Below, one piece after another: positions 33,838 to 47,276 of a stretch of DNA of 64,000 nucleotides (positions are counted from its first letter, which is position 1; every line of letters begins with the position of its first letter). Made by a program: the position numbers and the translations under genes. The notes below the pieces were generated by a model. The model saw nothing but the letters and a program-made list of their open reading frames with translations, ran no database searches and had not been told where the DNA came from. The stretch lies in contig JAKZHN010000002.1 of the NCBI GenBank assembly GCA_037179335.1, forward strand, positions 620,001 through 684,000. Reading direction: 5' to 3'. This stretch comes from Cyclaneusma minus (Eukaryota > Ascomycota > Leotiomycetes > Marthamycetales > Marthamycetaceae).

Positions 33838-36425
33838 TCAGCCTTCTTCATTCTCCCAGTCTCGGTCGCCGTATATGGGAGCACTTCGGCCACCATTGGC
33901 ATCAAGCTTTGTCAAGAACTCGGGGGGTACGGTGGGGATGTATTTGCGCTCTCGTTCACGGTTGACCCCGCCAAAGCCGGCCCCATAAGTGACTAACATA
34001 TCTGTGCTGGTCGGTAGTGAGAATGGGAGCATCAGGGCCGGATCCAGGAGAAGGTGTTCCGGAGCATCATCATCCTCAAACACATCATCAGCGGTTGACT
34101 GATTATTCGGCTCAGGAGAGTTGACCCTTTGCCCATTTTGCGTCGAAGTCCCACTCTTCGAAGCATTCAGTGTGCTTATTGATCCAATGGATGACCTTTG
34201 CCGCTCCTTGCGCAGCTGGTACTCTCTCTGAAGATTGACGAGGTATTTCATGGCACTTTTGGGAAGACCTTTCTCGCCTACTTCTGCTCGGTAGTGCTTC
34301 ACTGCATGGATTAACTGCTGGGGTGTCAAGCGTGAAAGCTGCTGCAAGGTATCGACGAGTGCTTCTAGGTCATCTGGGGCCAGGGAAGAGAAGCATTGCA
34401 ACCATTGCAACAGCTGGATGACGGGAGCCAAATGCTTTCGAGCCGACTCAATTGTCGTTTCGCCGCTAGATGTCATTGAGCCGTTCTCGTAGTGTTCTGG
34501 TTGCCTGCTATTTGTCCGGGCCCAGTCTTCCAGCACCGATATGTTCATTCGGATCTGCATCGCCTTCGTTCTAGCCATGTACTTCCTGTTCGACATGATC
34601 CTGTTGAACAGCTCTGCCCCAAGCCAGTATAGTAGCTGTGCAAGAATCTGCGATGTGATGACCGAATGAACATCGTACAGATCGAGAACAAACAGTGTAG
34701 ACGAGAGTAGGGAGGTTACATTACGGGGTGCTGGTTTGGCTCGTTGCTTTGGTGAAGGCGGTCGGAAGCGCTTGTCTGCGGGCTCTTCCTTGACTTGGTT
34801 CTTTCGTTTGAAGAGCTTCCATTCGTGCTGGAAGGTGATATCCTCAAATCCAGGAATAGTCTCGTGTTCTAGCATGGCTACATCCAGAACCTTGTCCATG
34901 CGGCGCTCCGCATCTCTGATAATCAGAATAAAGATCTCGTTGATCAGTTCGGCAAGTTGTAATTGGAACTCGGCCGTGGCTGAAGCAAGACCAGCATCTT
35001 TCTTCAAATAATGCAGCAGTAAAGTAGCATTCGATATCCAGAATGCCATGATAGTCATATCCCATTGATGGCGCTCTACGACTTCGTTAATCTTGTCCAT
35101 TGCTGAGACAAGGAGTTTTGCAAGAAGTTCCCGGCTCGAGTGGTAGTGTGCGTATCTCGCACTGAGGAAGATCATGTTGGCCGGAACTGGCTTCTGGGAT
35201 GGTGATCTCTGCGGCGTCATGTTGGTGATAATGATATCCAGGATCCGGTCAAGCTCGTTTTCCTGGAAGACAAACATCTGGTCGTGAAGACATCTTGACC
35301 ACTCGAACTCCTGGCCTTCTTCCTCCAGATCTTCTGGCGACTGCAAATCGACGTCAGTCAGAGCCCAGCATATAGAGACTTTGTGAAACCTACCTCAGGC
35401 TGGTCGTCCATTCCAACGTTCCCAAGGTCTACTTCTAGGTCTCTGGCACTCTCCATCATCATTCGCCGCCGCTGTTCGTTCTCGGCCATTTCTTCCTCGA
35501 AGCGGTCCTGTGAGAAACCCGGGTTATAGAAATCGTCTGTGACACCAGCGCTTCCAATTTTGTACCCACTATCGTTCAGGTAGTCGGTCATGTCGCTGTC
35601 TGGCGCCACAAAATCAAAGGCTGTTCGTCCAGACAGGGACTTAACTTCTGGTGAGGCACCGTGATCCAACAACGATTTCGCAATGTTCTTATGGCGGTTT
35701 GTCATTGCCCACATGAGTGCACTCCACTGGTTTCGGTCCTGATTATCGACACTCGCTCCTGCGTCGAGCAAGGCATTCACAACACCTTCGTGGCCCTGGT
35801 GGCAGGTTAGCTTCTGCAACCAAAATGCACAAACAACCTTACAAAGCAGCTGGCATAGATCAAGGGAGCTGTGCCCTCCTCATCAGGCTTGTTGATGTCC
35901 ACGAAGCTGGCAGCCTTCCCACTGAGCAGGCGGTTTATCCTCTCGATGTCGCCATTGCTGGCTGCCATGTTCAGTGCTTTCTGCAGCAGATTCTTCTTCT
36001 CGTCGTCTGAGAGCTGCTTGTTTGCGATAATAGCATCCTCGTCCTCTGTCGCAGAGCCGTCGCGATGAGCTGCCTGAGCAGCAAGCATTCCCATCAGCCG
36101 GCTGCTGCTGTCGCCCAGCGGCAGCGAGGTGATATCCCCCTCGTATTCATTGTCGTCTATAGCGAGGCTGCTAAACTGCAAGGGCTTCGCGGGAACGGGC
36201 GTCGTGAGAAATTGCGACTGGCCTGTAGAGCATATTCAGCAGGTGGCACACCGCAACGTGGGGCTCACACTCACCTTGCCACGCATCGTACATTTCCGTC
36301 TCGGGGACATAGGTGGTCGGGATGCTTTTTCGATCATCCAGTGACCTGGGTAAATCATCGGGCAGCTCTCGTGCTTGCGGCCGATCATCTTCGGGCGACC
36401 GAGAGGGGAGATGTTCAGAATCCAT
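33838..36425 (-). CDS. Ankyrin-repeat and DIL (dilute) domain protein
   Basis: Predicted 811 residues in four exons: 36425-36275, 36222-35843, 35795-35394, 35340-33838 (introns 52, 47 and 53 bp). Three ankyrin repeats cover about residues 105-220, with cores such as G-H-E-G-V-V-N-A-L-L-D-A-G-A and R-H-K-N-I-A-K-S-L-L-D-H-G-A. The second half is a DIL domain, the fold of the myosin V cargo-binding tail: L-L-A-K-L-L-V-S-A, F-W-I-S-N-A-T-L-L-L-H-Y-L, and V-I-T-S-Q-I-L-A-Q-L-L-Y-W-L-G-A-E-L-F-N. There is no myosin motor, so this is the stand-alone ankyrin-DIL protein found across fungi. A role in cargo or membrane binding is inferred from the DIL fold. The splice at 36275/36222 was chosen because it alone keeps the frame without a stop. 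Confidence 0.88.
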
Positions 36426-37438
36426 TGCGGGAGGTGCGGGCGTTGATCAGGGCAGTTATGTCGGCATCCTTTGCCCAGGATCGGCCGGCCAGGGCCCGAG
36501 AAGCTTCGCAATGAGTTATTCGGTCTGCCGAAAGGAGCAGTGCATGTAACTCAGGATGCGACGGTCGCGGCGCTTCTTGGGGATACGGCTGTGGTGGTGT
36601 TGAGACGCGATGCTGCCAATACGCGAAAAGTTGGAAAAAGTATCGCAGCTTAACTCTCTTTCACCTGGAATGTCCTTGGTCAAGATCTGTGAGTCTCAGG
36701 TCTAGAGATCATTTGCGATTTTCCTGCACTTCTGACCTTCCACACATTATTAAAGGCTGGATATTACATGTAATGCCTTATCCAGGGTTTACTTCACTAT
36801 CTGTAGCCTTGTCTAGCTGGTACCAGGTACTCTGAAAGACTGGGCGAGCACAGATTGAAAACACTCACGAAACACCTTCTCAGCCCTGCTCATCAAGTAC
36901 TACCAAAGTCTGAACCCCTTCAATAATTAGGAATAACCCAGTGCTTGGGAGTATCCCCAGTGATTAGGGATATCCCCAGTAATAAAGGCCATTCTCAAAG
37001 CTTAACAGTATCCTGAAGATTAGGAGGATTGAATAAATAGTTGACTACTGTCACAGGTTTGGATTCCGGAAGGCGGTGCAGATTTTCGTCGACCCATTGT
37101 ACCCCAATGTTCAAGCATTTCCTTGCATAAAATAATTGATGGACTCGGAGTTTTGGTTTTGGTTTTTTCATTGGTTTTGTTTGTGCACATAATGAGAAAT
37201 CAGCGCTATGTCTATTCCCATCCCGAAATCAAGCAGTCGCATGCGAGTACACGTTTTCCATCCCTCTCCAAGCCTTGTGTGGTAAGCCGTTTTCCGAGAC
37301 CTGCAAAACCTGCAATATATCTACTCGGAAGCCGACATCCTCCACCTCTGGTAGATCAGGGGAGCAAGACACCTTTCTAACGCGCATCCAGACTCCTTGG
37401 GCTCCTCCATTACTCTAGCACCCGTGAGGGTTCACCAT
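36426..37438. other. Intergenic region with degenerate repeats
   Basis: 1 kb between the DIL gene start and the transporter stop. It holds the perfect 12-bp palindrome ATTACATGTAAT (36763-36774) and a block of degenerate repeats at about 36918-37010. No gene seen. Confidence 0.55.
36918..37010. repeat. Degenerate ~20-nt repeat block
   Basis: Successive units of the type AATTAGGAATAACCCAGT, TTGGGAGTATCCCCAGT and ATTAGGGATATCCCCAGT, about 17-20 nt apart. Related in pattern to the blocks at 4.2, 43.0, 48.3 and 51.6-52.0 kb. Confidence 0.6.
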
Positions 37439-38859
37439 TCAAGAGCTACCAGCACCAAAGGTAGCGGACTGGAGGTAAGCCTTGGGATCGTACTCAGGAG
37501 CATAGGTGGGAGCAAGGCCTCCCAGGACGATGAAGAGCCCGACAATGGCAATGCCAAAGACAAGCACCTTCCTCATAGCTGGGTGTCGTGCGCCGTACTC
37601 TGCCCACATTCGGCCACCATGCTCAAAGTAGCCCTTGAGCTGCTCGGCACCCAGCTTGTAGTAAACCAGGCCAGCCAGGGCAATGGAGTATCCGAAGAAC
37701 TGCAGGCCAGACACAGGGGAGAGGAAGATCATCATGGATGCAGCGACCAGGAGAATGTCTTTCAGGACACCACAAAGAGTAAGGACCAAGGAGGAAGTCT
37801 TGCCAATCTGCACGATGTTAGTTACTGCACCCCGGAATTGTTCATAAGCCACTTACCAAGAACACAACGGAAACGTTGAGACCGAAAGCAACCAGACCGT
37901 TGATCAGTAAGACACCCAATCCGACGTTGTACACCTCAGCCATCGAGAGCTTGGGGATCTCCCACACGAGAGCCACAGCGAAGTTCATCACTGCGCAGAC
38001 AGGTGCGAAGTAGTACAGGGAAACCAGCGGATCCATCTTATATTCGGCCGAGCTCAGCAGCTTCTGGACCATTACCAGACGGACTGCTTCGAACATGAGA
38101 CCTGCGACCTGGAACAGGAATCCGGTCCAGTTGAACTCAATTTCTCCGAAGGACGCGATGACCACACCAATGACGATGAAGGACACATTGAACAGGACCT
38201 TGAAGTTGGGCTGCGAGACGCCAAGGCACCAACTGGCGAGCAGGACGGCAACGGGGGTGGTGGCCTATGATAGTACTGTGAGAAAGTGTAATGTCCAAAA
38301 TCAGTCTGTAGAGCTTTACCTTCAACATCTGGATGAATGAGACACTTAAGTACAGGTATGTGAGGTTACCGCAGATCAGACTCAAGCTGAAAAACAGGCC
38401 GATAGGTACAATTGCTCGGAGGTAGACGCGTCCAGTCATCTTCACAGTCTTGCGGCCATCGAGGAGAGTAGTAGTCCTCGCCAAGATCTGGGTCATGACG
38501 GTCGCGAAGGTCAAATGCCATGTCGTCAAGACGACAGGGTAATCTGCAGTCTGTCAGTCGACGATTCCCTGGAATCAGGCTGGTCTCTACTCACGGAAGG
38601 CCTTCTTGTCAAGGATCCATTTGTTGAAGAGAATGACACTGGAACTCAGGGCAATCCAGCAACTGCAGAATTGGGACTATCAGCATCGTCTCAACGGGTA
38701 CAGTTCTGGCCAGTCTCCTCACATAACGTAGACAGCCGGGTGCAGGGCCGACTTTGGGGGCTCTGGCTTCTCGACAGCTGGGTTGACGGTGGGCAGGACA
38801 GGAGCATTGTCGGCTCTGGAGAGCTCTCCCGAGGTGCGAACTTTCTCGTCTGCACCCAT
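37439..38859 (-). CDS. ugtA: Nucleotide-sugar transporter, probable UDP-galactofuranose transporter
   Basis: Predicted 401 residues in five exons: 38859-38723, 38662-38595, 38543-38320, 38264-37857, 37807-37439 (introns 49-60 bp). It is a TPT/DUF250-type member of the drug/metabolite transporter superfamily, with about ten membrane segments. Characteristic stretches are W-I-A-L-S-S-S-V-I-L-F-N-K-W after a short cytosolic N-terminus, Y-P-V-V-L-T-T-W-H-L, and L-K-A-T-T-P-V-A-V across the third splice. The C-terminal membrane half contains F-L-S-P-V-S-G-L-Q. It is divergent from the UDP-galactopyranose mutase gene. In Aspergillus fumigatus the adjacent gene of the mutase (glfA) is glfB, the Golgi UDP-galactofuranose transporter, so this is probably its orthologue. 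By sequence alone the substrate is not proven, and the C-terminal hydrophilic segment after the last helix is short. Confidence 0.8.
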
Positions 38860-40656
38860 CTTTGCGATTGGAGAAGACTTCTGGGAATTAAAAGCTGGCG
38901 ATACTCTTTAGGCAGAGAATTGCGGGGCGGTGTTGATTGCGCAACGAGATTGTGTGGAGGTGGTTGTGCGGTCGCAAAGGTGTATCAAGGCCGGAAGCGC
39001 CGCGTGTGGCCGTCGACCAAAGCAGCAGCGATAAGAGGGTTGTAGAGAGCGTCAAGAAAGGAAGTCCGGGTGGAGGTGGGAGCAATCAGGCACCACGACT
39101 GATGAAGGCACTGCTGATGGACCAGCAGTGAATCGAGCGGTGGAGATGGAGAGGGCAGCGGGGAGAAGGCAAGAAAAAGGGAGAACCGTCCAACATTTAC
39201 TTTTGGGGGTGTAGCGGGCGGATAATGTTGGCAGCACGCAAAAGCAGCGCTAGCCGAAAACGACGACCCCAAAGCCGATCCAGCAGAGAGGTTACTTTGA
39301 AGGCTACCTATGAATCATGATATGCCAATGACTATTGAGACTGGACTTGGTCTTACATGTTACTGGCCTTTGATATTAATTGATAATCCGCTTTTCATCT
39401 AAATTTGTCTGCAGCGCCGTGCATCTTCTCGTCCCGTCTTCGAACCCCTATTATTTGAAATTCCTGGCCAGCACAGCACACAACCACCGTGGTGGCGAGT
39501 CTGCGAGATGCAACCCGACATTGCTTTGCCTCACCAAAGCCGTCCTGACAATAGATTACCGGCGGAAATTAATCTGGCAGGCCGTTGCTATTCTGCTGCA
39601 GGCCGTTGCCGTACTACTGGCTGTTTGTTCTATTTAAAATCCGCCCACTATGTTGACAGCGGCGCCATACCAGCACCGGCAAGCGTTGGAGCGAGATGTA
39701 GCAGTCATCTACCGGCTGTTGAGGTGGCTCAACCTCTGGCTATCTGCTCGAATCTGCTCGACTACTGCAATGCTGTTCTATCAGCATCACCCATTGGCCT
39801 GACTCCGTGTGACAGACAGTGACCATTCCTAGGCCTGCGGCCCGTAGCACACCCTGGGAGGGTGCAGACGCAGTACATGTAACCATGACGAGTGGGAGAG
39901 AGCTTTGTAGACTTGGCGATGAGCTTATCCTGAGAGTAGTGTGTATGATCGTCACCAACATGTAATATCAAGGGCGGGCACCTCGCAGCACACAACATAG
40001 ACCAGCGCCCCAGCTACCACCGGCTGCCCACCTGCTCCATTGTGCCTGGTGATAGGCCCGGCTAGGAATCCCTTTTGCCGAATAATTAACACTGTAGATC
40101 GGATGGGCTGTGGAACAAGGTTGTGGCCTGCCACAGCTTGACCTCTGCTGTGCTTCCTGAATCGCACGGAGAAGTTGAAACATCTGCCAGCGCTCCAGTC
40201 CAGTCGCGAGTTCTGAATCGCCTCGGAATGGACAAATGCGGGAAAAAAAAGGTCGCGGCTGCATTGGCACACGCACTCTATCTGAATCTGAAATGTCTTT
40301 CTCTGGGTGCTGGCCTCGAGAGGGCTTCAATCAATTGATGTTGTATTTTTATTTATGGCATTATGCAGAGTGTCAGGTCCCGGTTCAGGGCCAGCTACCG
40401 GCCCACAGAAACAATTACTGTGTATGTGGCCAATCAGCAGCACGGACCACTGAGCCTAAATTATCGGGACCCCTTAGCCTTGCAGCAGCCGCCTCCCACA
40501 CCCCACCTTCCCCTATTCTTTTTGGGGCGGCTCCAAAAGCACCGACATAGCTCCAGCTCGCCCGCGCCGCATCAACACCTGCCACGCTCTCTTTTCTCCC
40601 ACAATTCCTGCTCTCCGCACCACTGAAATCCTCCAGAGCTTGCTGAACCTGTCACA
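38860..40656. other. Divergent promoter region of the galactofuranose pair
   Basis: 1.8 kb between the two start codons. Several small frames, none recognisable. TACATGTA lies at 39874-39881. A pyrimidine-rich stretch precedes the mutase ATG. Probably carries both promoters and leaders. Confidence 0.5.
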
Positions 40657-42617
<1,961 letters not shown>

Positions 42618-43496
42618 AAGCGTCAAACCGAGGTCTTTGCCATGACTGCGAAAATTCGCGACTGAGCGAGCTGCTTCTACGTTTCTTTGTGGCGTCAAAA
42701 GATATCAAGTACAAAAGGGATTTGTTTTCTCTGAATGGTCGATTTGCTTGGTGCAGATGGCATGGTGTTCAACAAGGCGATACTTGATAAAGGACATAAT
42801 GGCAGACTCACTAGAAAGTAGACAGATGAGCACATAGAAAGCAGGCCCTGCAAAATACCCAATCTTCCAAGCTGTCTCTTACAATCGTGTATATGACATA
42901 TTTTTGCCTGTAATAAGAAATTACCCATATGGTTAAGAGGGATTTAGGCTATCAAGGCGTTGTTCCTCCAAAGAGAATCTATGGCAAATACATCATTACT
43001 TGGGATGATCCTAATGGCTACAAACCTTTCTGGTTCTTAGGGGAGTTCTTGGTTATTAGAATTGTCCGAAATTATCAGTAATGTGTGAGAGAAGTCATCC
43101 TGGCCGAGGACTCGAGGACTTTCGCCACTGAACTTCAAACAATGCTCCAACCGCTAACGTAGAAAGCCATTCGTGTCGCATAAATGTCCTAACCTAACGC
43201 CATGCCAAATTCATCAATGCCGGGCATGCTAGTGCTCCCAGAGCCGTGTCTCATTCGTCATCGTACGGGTGGTAAAGCCCGAGTGCTTCGATACAATCTG
43301 CAGAAGTGCAACCCCCAGGACATTAGGAGACACCCTAGGTGAAGTCTCTCGAGGAGAGCCGACTGCTTTCGGACCATACCGCAGGATTGTAAGTGCTCGC
43401 GAGGAGTGTACCGAAGACCGGGCAGTAACCATATTGGCTGCAAGGGAAAACTGCCGCCACGTTGAAGCACCTGGCTGCTCCTTTCCAAGAAGCGCC
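42618..43496. other. Convergent intergenic region
   Basis: Between the 3' ends of the mutase and cytochrome b561 genes. A weak block of the dispersed degenerate repeat lies near 43005-43085. Frames at 43229-43772 overlap in antisense and are not credible genes. Confidence 0.5.
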
Positions 43497-44274
43497 TTAG
43501 CGTCGTGCAAAACCAAGCTTCTGGAACTTGATTCGAGGGAGGAGACCCGCAAGAAGCAGCACAGAACTCAGCAGGACGGCCCAAAGGCGAATGTGCAGGA
43601 CATTCTTGTTGAAGTCAGTCTGTGTAGCAGCCGCAACAGTGGCAAGCATCAAAATGAAGACTGCGTATCCACTCTGACGATGCCATTTGTAAATGGCCTT
43701 CGCATTATCCACGCTGCCATAAAGTTGGGGCGTGAAGTACTGCGTGAAGCCAACCACTGCTTGAACGGCTAGAACAATGTAGGTGATGAGGCCCAAGATA
43801 GCGTGCGGTGATTCGAAGTGTTTGCCATTGTGGGCAAACTTGTTGTATTCGATAACCACCAGGCCAGCAATCAAAGTAGCTGCAGATATGGCATTCAGAG
43901 AAGCGTGGGTGAGAGTGCCCGCACGCTTCTGGGAGGCGGTATGCGTGGGCTGGAGGATCAGGATGGACTGGGTCAGCAGGAGGAGGCCGGTGGAGTTGAG
44001 TAGCGGATGGGCGGAGAACAGCATCAGAGGCTGGAGAAAGATGCTGGCCCAGATGAGGGCGAACAGCAAAAGCCCGCCGGCTTGAGCTAGAATGCCGGTG
44101 CCTGGATGAGAAGAGATTAGACAGTGGCTTCTAAGTGAGACTGAACATGGTATCAGGCATACCGATGATCAAGTTGTAGTAGAGCGGGAGACCAGCGGAC
44201 TGGGAAGCATCGCCGGGTCGTCCGAGGAGAGGTTCATCTTCGCCGACGGGATTTCGATGCTGGTCTGAAGACAT
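43497..44274 (-). CDS. Cytochrome b561 family membrane protein
   Basis: Predicted 238 residues in exons 44274-44163 and 44101-43497 (61-bp intron, donor GTATGC, acceptor CAG). Six hydrophobic segments follow a ~35-residue cytosolic N-terminus. The haem-ligand type histidines are at the expected places: H-P-L-L-N-S-T after TM2, H-A-S-L-N-A in TM3, S-P-H-A-I-L-G in TM4 and Y-K-W-H-R-Q-S-G in TM5. The family moves electrons across membranes, typically from ascorbate or another donor to ferric iron or an acceptor. No DOMON or reductase domain is fused. The local donor and acceptor are unknown. It is divergent from the allantoicase gene, 650 bp away. Confidence 0.85.
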
Positions 44275-44921
44275 GGTGAAACTGTTGGTGAAGTCGAGCT
44301 GAGGTGATCAATCAACGGTTCGGGTTCAGATGGAAGCAGTCAGTCAAGCAGGACAGTAGAACGAAGAAGTACGAGGAGCTGGAGCACACGGCAGGGAAAG
44401 GCCGAAAGTCATGGAGTCATGGACGTGAGACTAGAGTACGCAATCATGGTGTGGAATGACAAAGGCGGGGTGCAACGGTGAAGATGCAAAAAGCATCGAT
44501 GATGCCCCGGTCCAACTCTCAAGGTTGCCAGCCCGATTCACTTGCATCCCGTCGATCCGCCAGACCAATCGGGATGGAGAGAATGGAAATCCGATCAACT
44601 ACCGGAAGTTACCAATTGAATTAACAAAAATCCAATGCACATGTCTCTCCTCCCGCTCCTTGGTACTCTCCCACCCTCAAGTGTAATTAATTTGGTTCCT
44701 CCAACTGGAAAGATGCCACAATCTGATAAGTATTATTCTCCTCTTTGAGTAGTGCAGCCTCCACAGGTGGCCGCCGTCTATCTGGCGGAGGTCGCCGATA
44801 AACATGATGCTTGACTCCGCATCTACAACTTCGTCTCTTATTTCCCCTCCACTCTCCGCGGTCACCTACTATCGCTGTCCCGTTCCTTCTGTCCAAGATC
44901 CCTTTTTTCCGCTGCTTCCCA
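44275..44921. other. Divergent promoter region (b561 / allantoicase)
   Basis: 647 bp between two start codons, presumably both promoters. It contains the GATA sites listed separately. No gene was recognised. Confidence 0.55.
44724..44801. promoter_or_regulatory. Three GATA-factor sites upstream of allantoicase
   Basis: HGATAR matches occur at 44724-44729 (TGATAA), 44778-44783 (AGATAG on the minus strand) and 44796-44801 (CGATAA), about 120-200 bp before the allantoicase ATG. Purine-use genes in ascomycetes are activated by GATA factors of the AreA/NIT2 type under nitrogen limitation. I did not find a TCGG-N6-CCGA site for the purine-specific activator UaY. Confidence 0.45.
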
Positions 44922-46053
44922 ATGGCTTCCGAGTCGGTTCATGCCCTCGAGGAGGTGCCGGCCACCGACGTTGTGGCTGACCGAATCGACGACACTTTTC
45001 GCTCAAGCTGCATTGGTCCGTATCAAACCCCCCGCCCCTCTTTAGCTTCTCAAAACCTGTATACTCATCATTCGGCCAGATCTAATATCTGCTGCTCTTG
45101 GTGGAAAAGTTCTTTCCTTCTCCGACCAATGGTTTGCTGAGGCATCCAATCTCATCAATCCCAAGGCCCCTATTAGACAACCTGGCAAGATGGTCTATTC
45201 CGGTGCCTGGTACGATGGATGGGAAACAAGACGCCACAACTCGGCCCCGTTTGACTGGGTAGTGATCCGGTTAGGTGTTGCCTCTGGCACTGTAGAAGGT
45301 GTGGAGATTGACACGGCTTTTTTCAACGGCAATGAAGCCCCCGCCATTTCCGTAGAAGGCTGCTTCTGCGAGAATGATGAAGAGGTGGTGGGATGGAAGG
45401 GCGATCGAGGGAATTGGGAGACAATTCTCGGCTTCAAACCTTGTGGACCATCTCGAAGACAGGCCTGGAGGTTGTCAGCGCCATCTCAGAAGGCCTACAC
45501 CCATGTACGACTCAACATGTATCCAGATGGAGGCATTGCCAGGTTCAGACTCTTTGGTCATGCAGTCCCGGTTTTCCCAAGCGACAAGAATGCCATCTTC
45601 GACCTTGCCGCTGCCCAGAACGGAGCCGTTGCCATATCGTGCAGCGATCAGCATTTCGGCACGAAGGACAACCTTCTGTTGCCAGGACGGGGTGAAGACA
45701 TGGGGGACGGATGGGAAACTGCACGGTCGAGAGTGAAGGGGCATCAGGATTGGACTATCATTCGCCTTGGAACGCGGGGGACCGTCGAAAAGCTGGTCGT
45801 CGATACCGCACACTTCCGAGGAAATTTCCCACAGAAGGTTTTGGTGCAAGGCTTGTCATGGGAGGAAAATGCTGATCCAGGAGAATCAGCGCCTGGGTGG
45901 TTTGACCTGATTGAAGCAAGCAGTTGTGGGCCTGATAAAGAACATCACTTCGAGTCGCTGGCCCAAGATCGTCCGATCACGCATATCAAGCTGGTCATTA
46001 TCCCAGACGGCGGAGTCAAGCGCATCAGAGCTTTAGGCAAGAGGAGCACATAG
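44922..46053 (+). CDS. alc: Allantoicase
   Basis: Predicted 355 residues in exons 44922-45015 and 45080-46053 (64-bp intron, donor GTCCGT). Allantoicase (allantoate amidinohydrolase) splits allantoate to ureidoglycolate and urea in purine breakdown. The protein is two tandem copies of the same jelly-roll domain. The first has M-G/Y-S-G-A-W-Y-D-G-W-E-T-R-R-H and D-W-V-V-I-R-L-G; the second has M-G-D-G-W-E-T-A-R-S-R and D-W-T-I-I-R-L-G. Each ends in a segment like Y-P-D-G-G-I-A-R-F-R or I-P-D-G-G-V-K-R-I-R. Length matches the fungal family. The N-terminal D-L-I-S-A-A-L-G-G-K-V-L reads correctly only across the splice. GATA sites upstream fit nitrogen control. Confidence 0.95.
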
Positions 46054-46687
46054 TTTCTGGGAGGAGGCTAGGAACTTCGTGAAAGTCACCTTACCACAAG
46101 GTAGAGGAGACCTGGAGGCATTTCAGATTGATATATAAGAATAATCTCGGGATATATTTCTTGGAAAGAGCCAGTGACAGGACCATGATGACCTTAGATA
46201 CTTGATATAAACAAAAAGGGGGAGAGCATGGAAAGTTCACAGAGGCTAGGACAGCTGGCACGAGAGTTCTATGTCCACCTGTCCAGAGTTCGAGTATTTC
46301 GGACTATTGCTAAATGCACTTTGTAATTGTTGTTGGTCTGACGAGGACGACTCGAAAGGGGGGAACTTCTCAAATGGCGCAGCCTTGACGGTGATACATG
46401 TAGTTGGACGATGCTGTGGTTGCAATCGCCCACATCAGCCTTGAATATGCTACCAGTAATGTTTTTTTAGCAAAAATCTATTTTATTTATCACGTGATTC
46501 ATGAATGTCGTCAAATTATGTGGACAGCTGAAGCAGGCACGGGCGCGCCGGCTGGCGTCCGTGCCTGAGGCCAAAAGTCGCCAAAATCTGCACGCTAGGG
46601 CTCTTGATCCCACAACTCGAAAAGTCGCTCCCTCCAAATCAACTTCGACACGCCCAAGACACAGCGCCACCCAACACCACCGTCGAG
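46054..46687. other. Allantoicase 3' flank and eL27 promoter
   Basis: 634 bp. TACATGTA lies at 46395-46402. The E-box palindrome near the eL27 gene is listed separately. No other gene. Confidence 0.55.
46489..46498. promoter_or_regulatory. ATCACGTGAT palindrome upstream of eL27
   Basis: A perfect 10-bp palindrome around CACGTG, about 190 bp before the eL27 start codon. Cbf1-type bHLH proteins bind this core and regulate ribosomal protein genes in several ascomycete yeasts. Its role here is inferred from position only. Confidence 0.45.
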
Positions 46688-47276
46688 ATGAAGTTCCTGA
46701 AGGTCGGCCGCGTGGCCATCATTACCAGAGGCCGTTACGCTGGTAAGAAGGTAAGAAAGCGCGAGTTCGGAATGCTGCCTACACCGGTGGGCGTGGGACC
46801 TGCGCAGACAAATGCTGATTGACTGTGCTCCAGGTTGTCATCATCCAGCCCCAAGATGCTGGCAACAAGTCGCACCCTTACCCTCACGCCCTGGTCGCCG
46901 GCATCGAGCGCTACCCCTCCCAGATCACCCGCCGAATGTCGAAGACCCGCCAAGCGAAGCGCAGCAAGGTCAAGCCTTTCATCAAGGTCATCAACTACAA
47001 CCACCTGATGCCCACCCGCTACACTCTCGAGTTGGAAGGATTGAAGGGCGCTGTGACCGCAGACACTTTCAAGGAGGTTTCCCAGCGTGAGGAGGCAAAG
47101 AAGACGGTGAAGAAGGCCTTGGAGGAGCGCTACACATCCGGCAAGAACAGATGGTTCTTCACTCCTCTGCGTAAGTTTGCACTGCGGCGGCTGCGAGAAC
47201 GTGTTGCATGGCGGGCCAGGAGCATGCGAGTCTCTGATTTCGATGACTGGGCTAACCTGATATCGCAGGTTTCTGA
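46688..47276 (+). CDS. rpl27: 60S ribosomal protein eL27
   Basis: Predicted 135 residues in exons 46688-46750, 46834-47170 and 47269-47276 (introns 83 and 98 bp). The protein begins [21 protein letters not shown], the KOW-type start of L27e, and contains [16 protein letters not shown] and [11 protein letters not shown] at the end. The last exon contributes only two bases of an arginine codon, one Phe codon and the stop. That is supported by the family's invariant R-F C-terminus and by the branch and acceptor GCTAAC...GCAG. Component of the large cytosolic ribosomal subunit. Confidence 0.97.
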
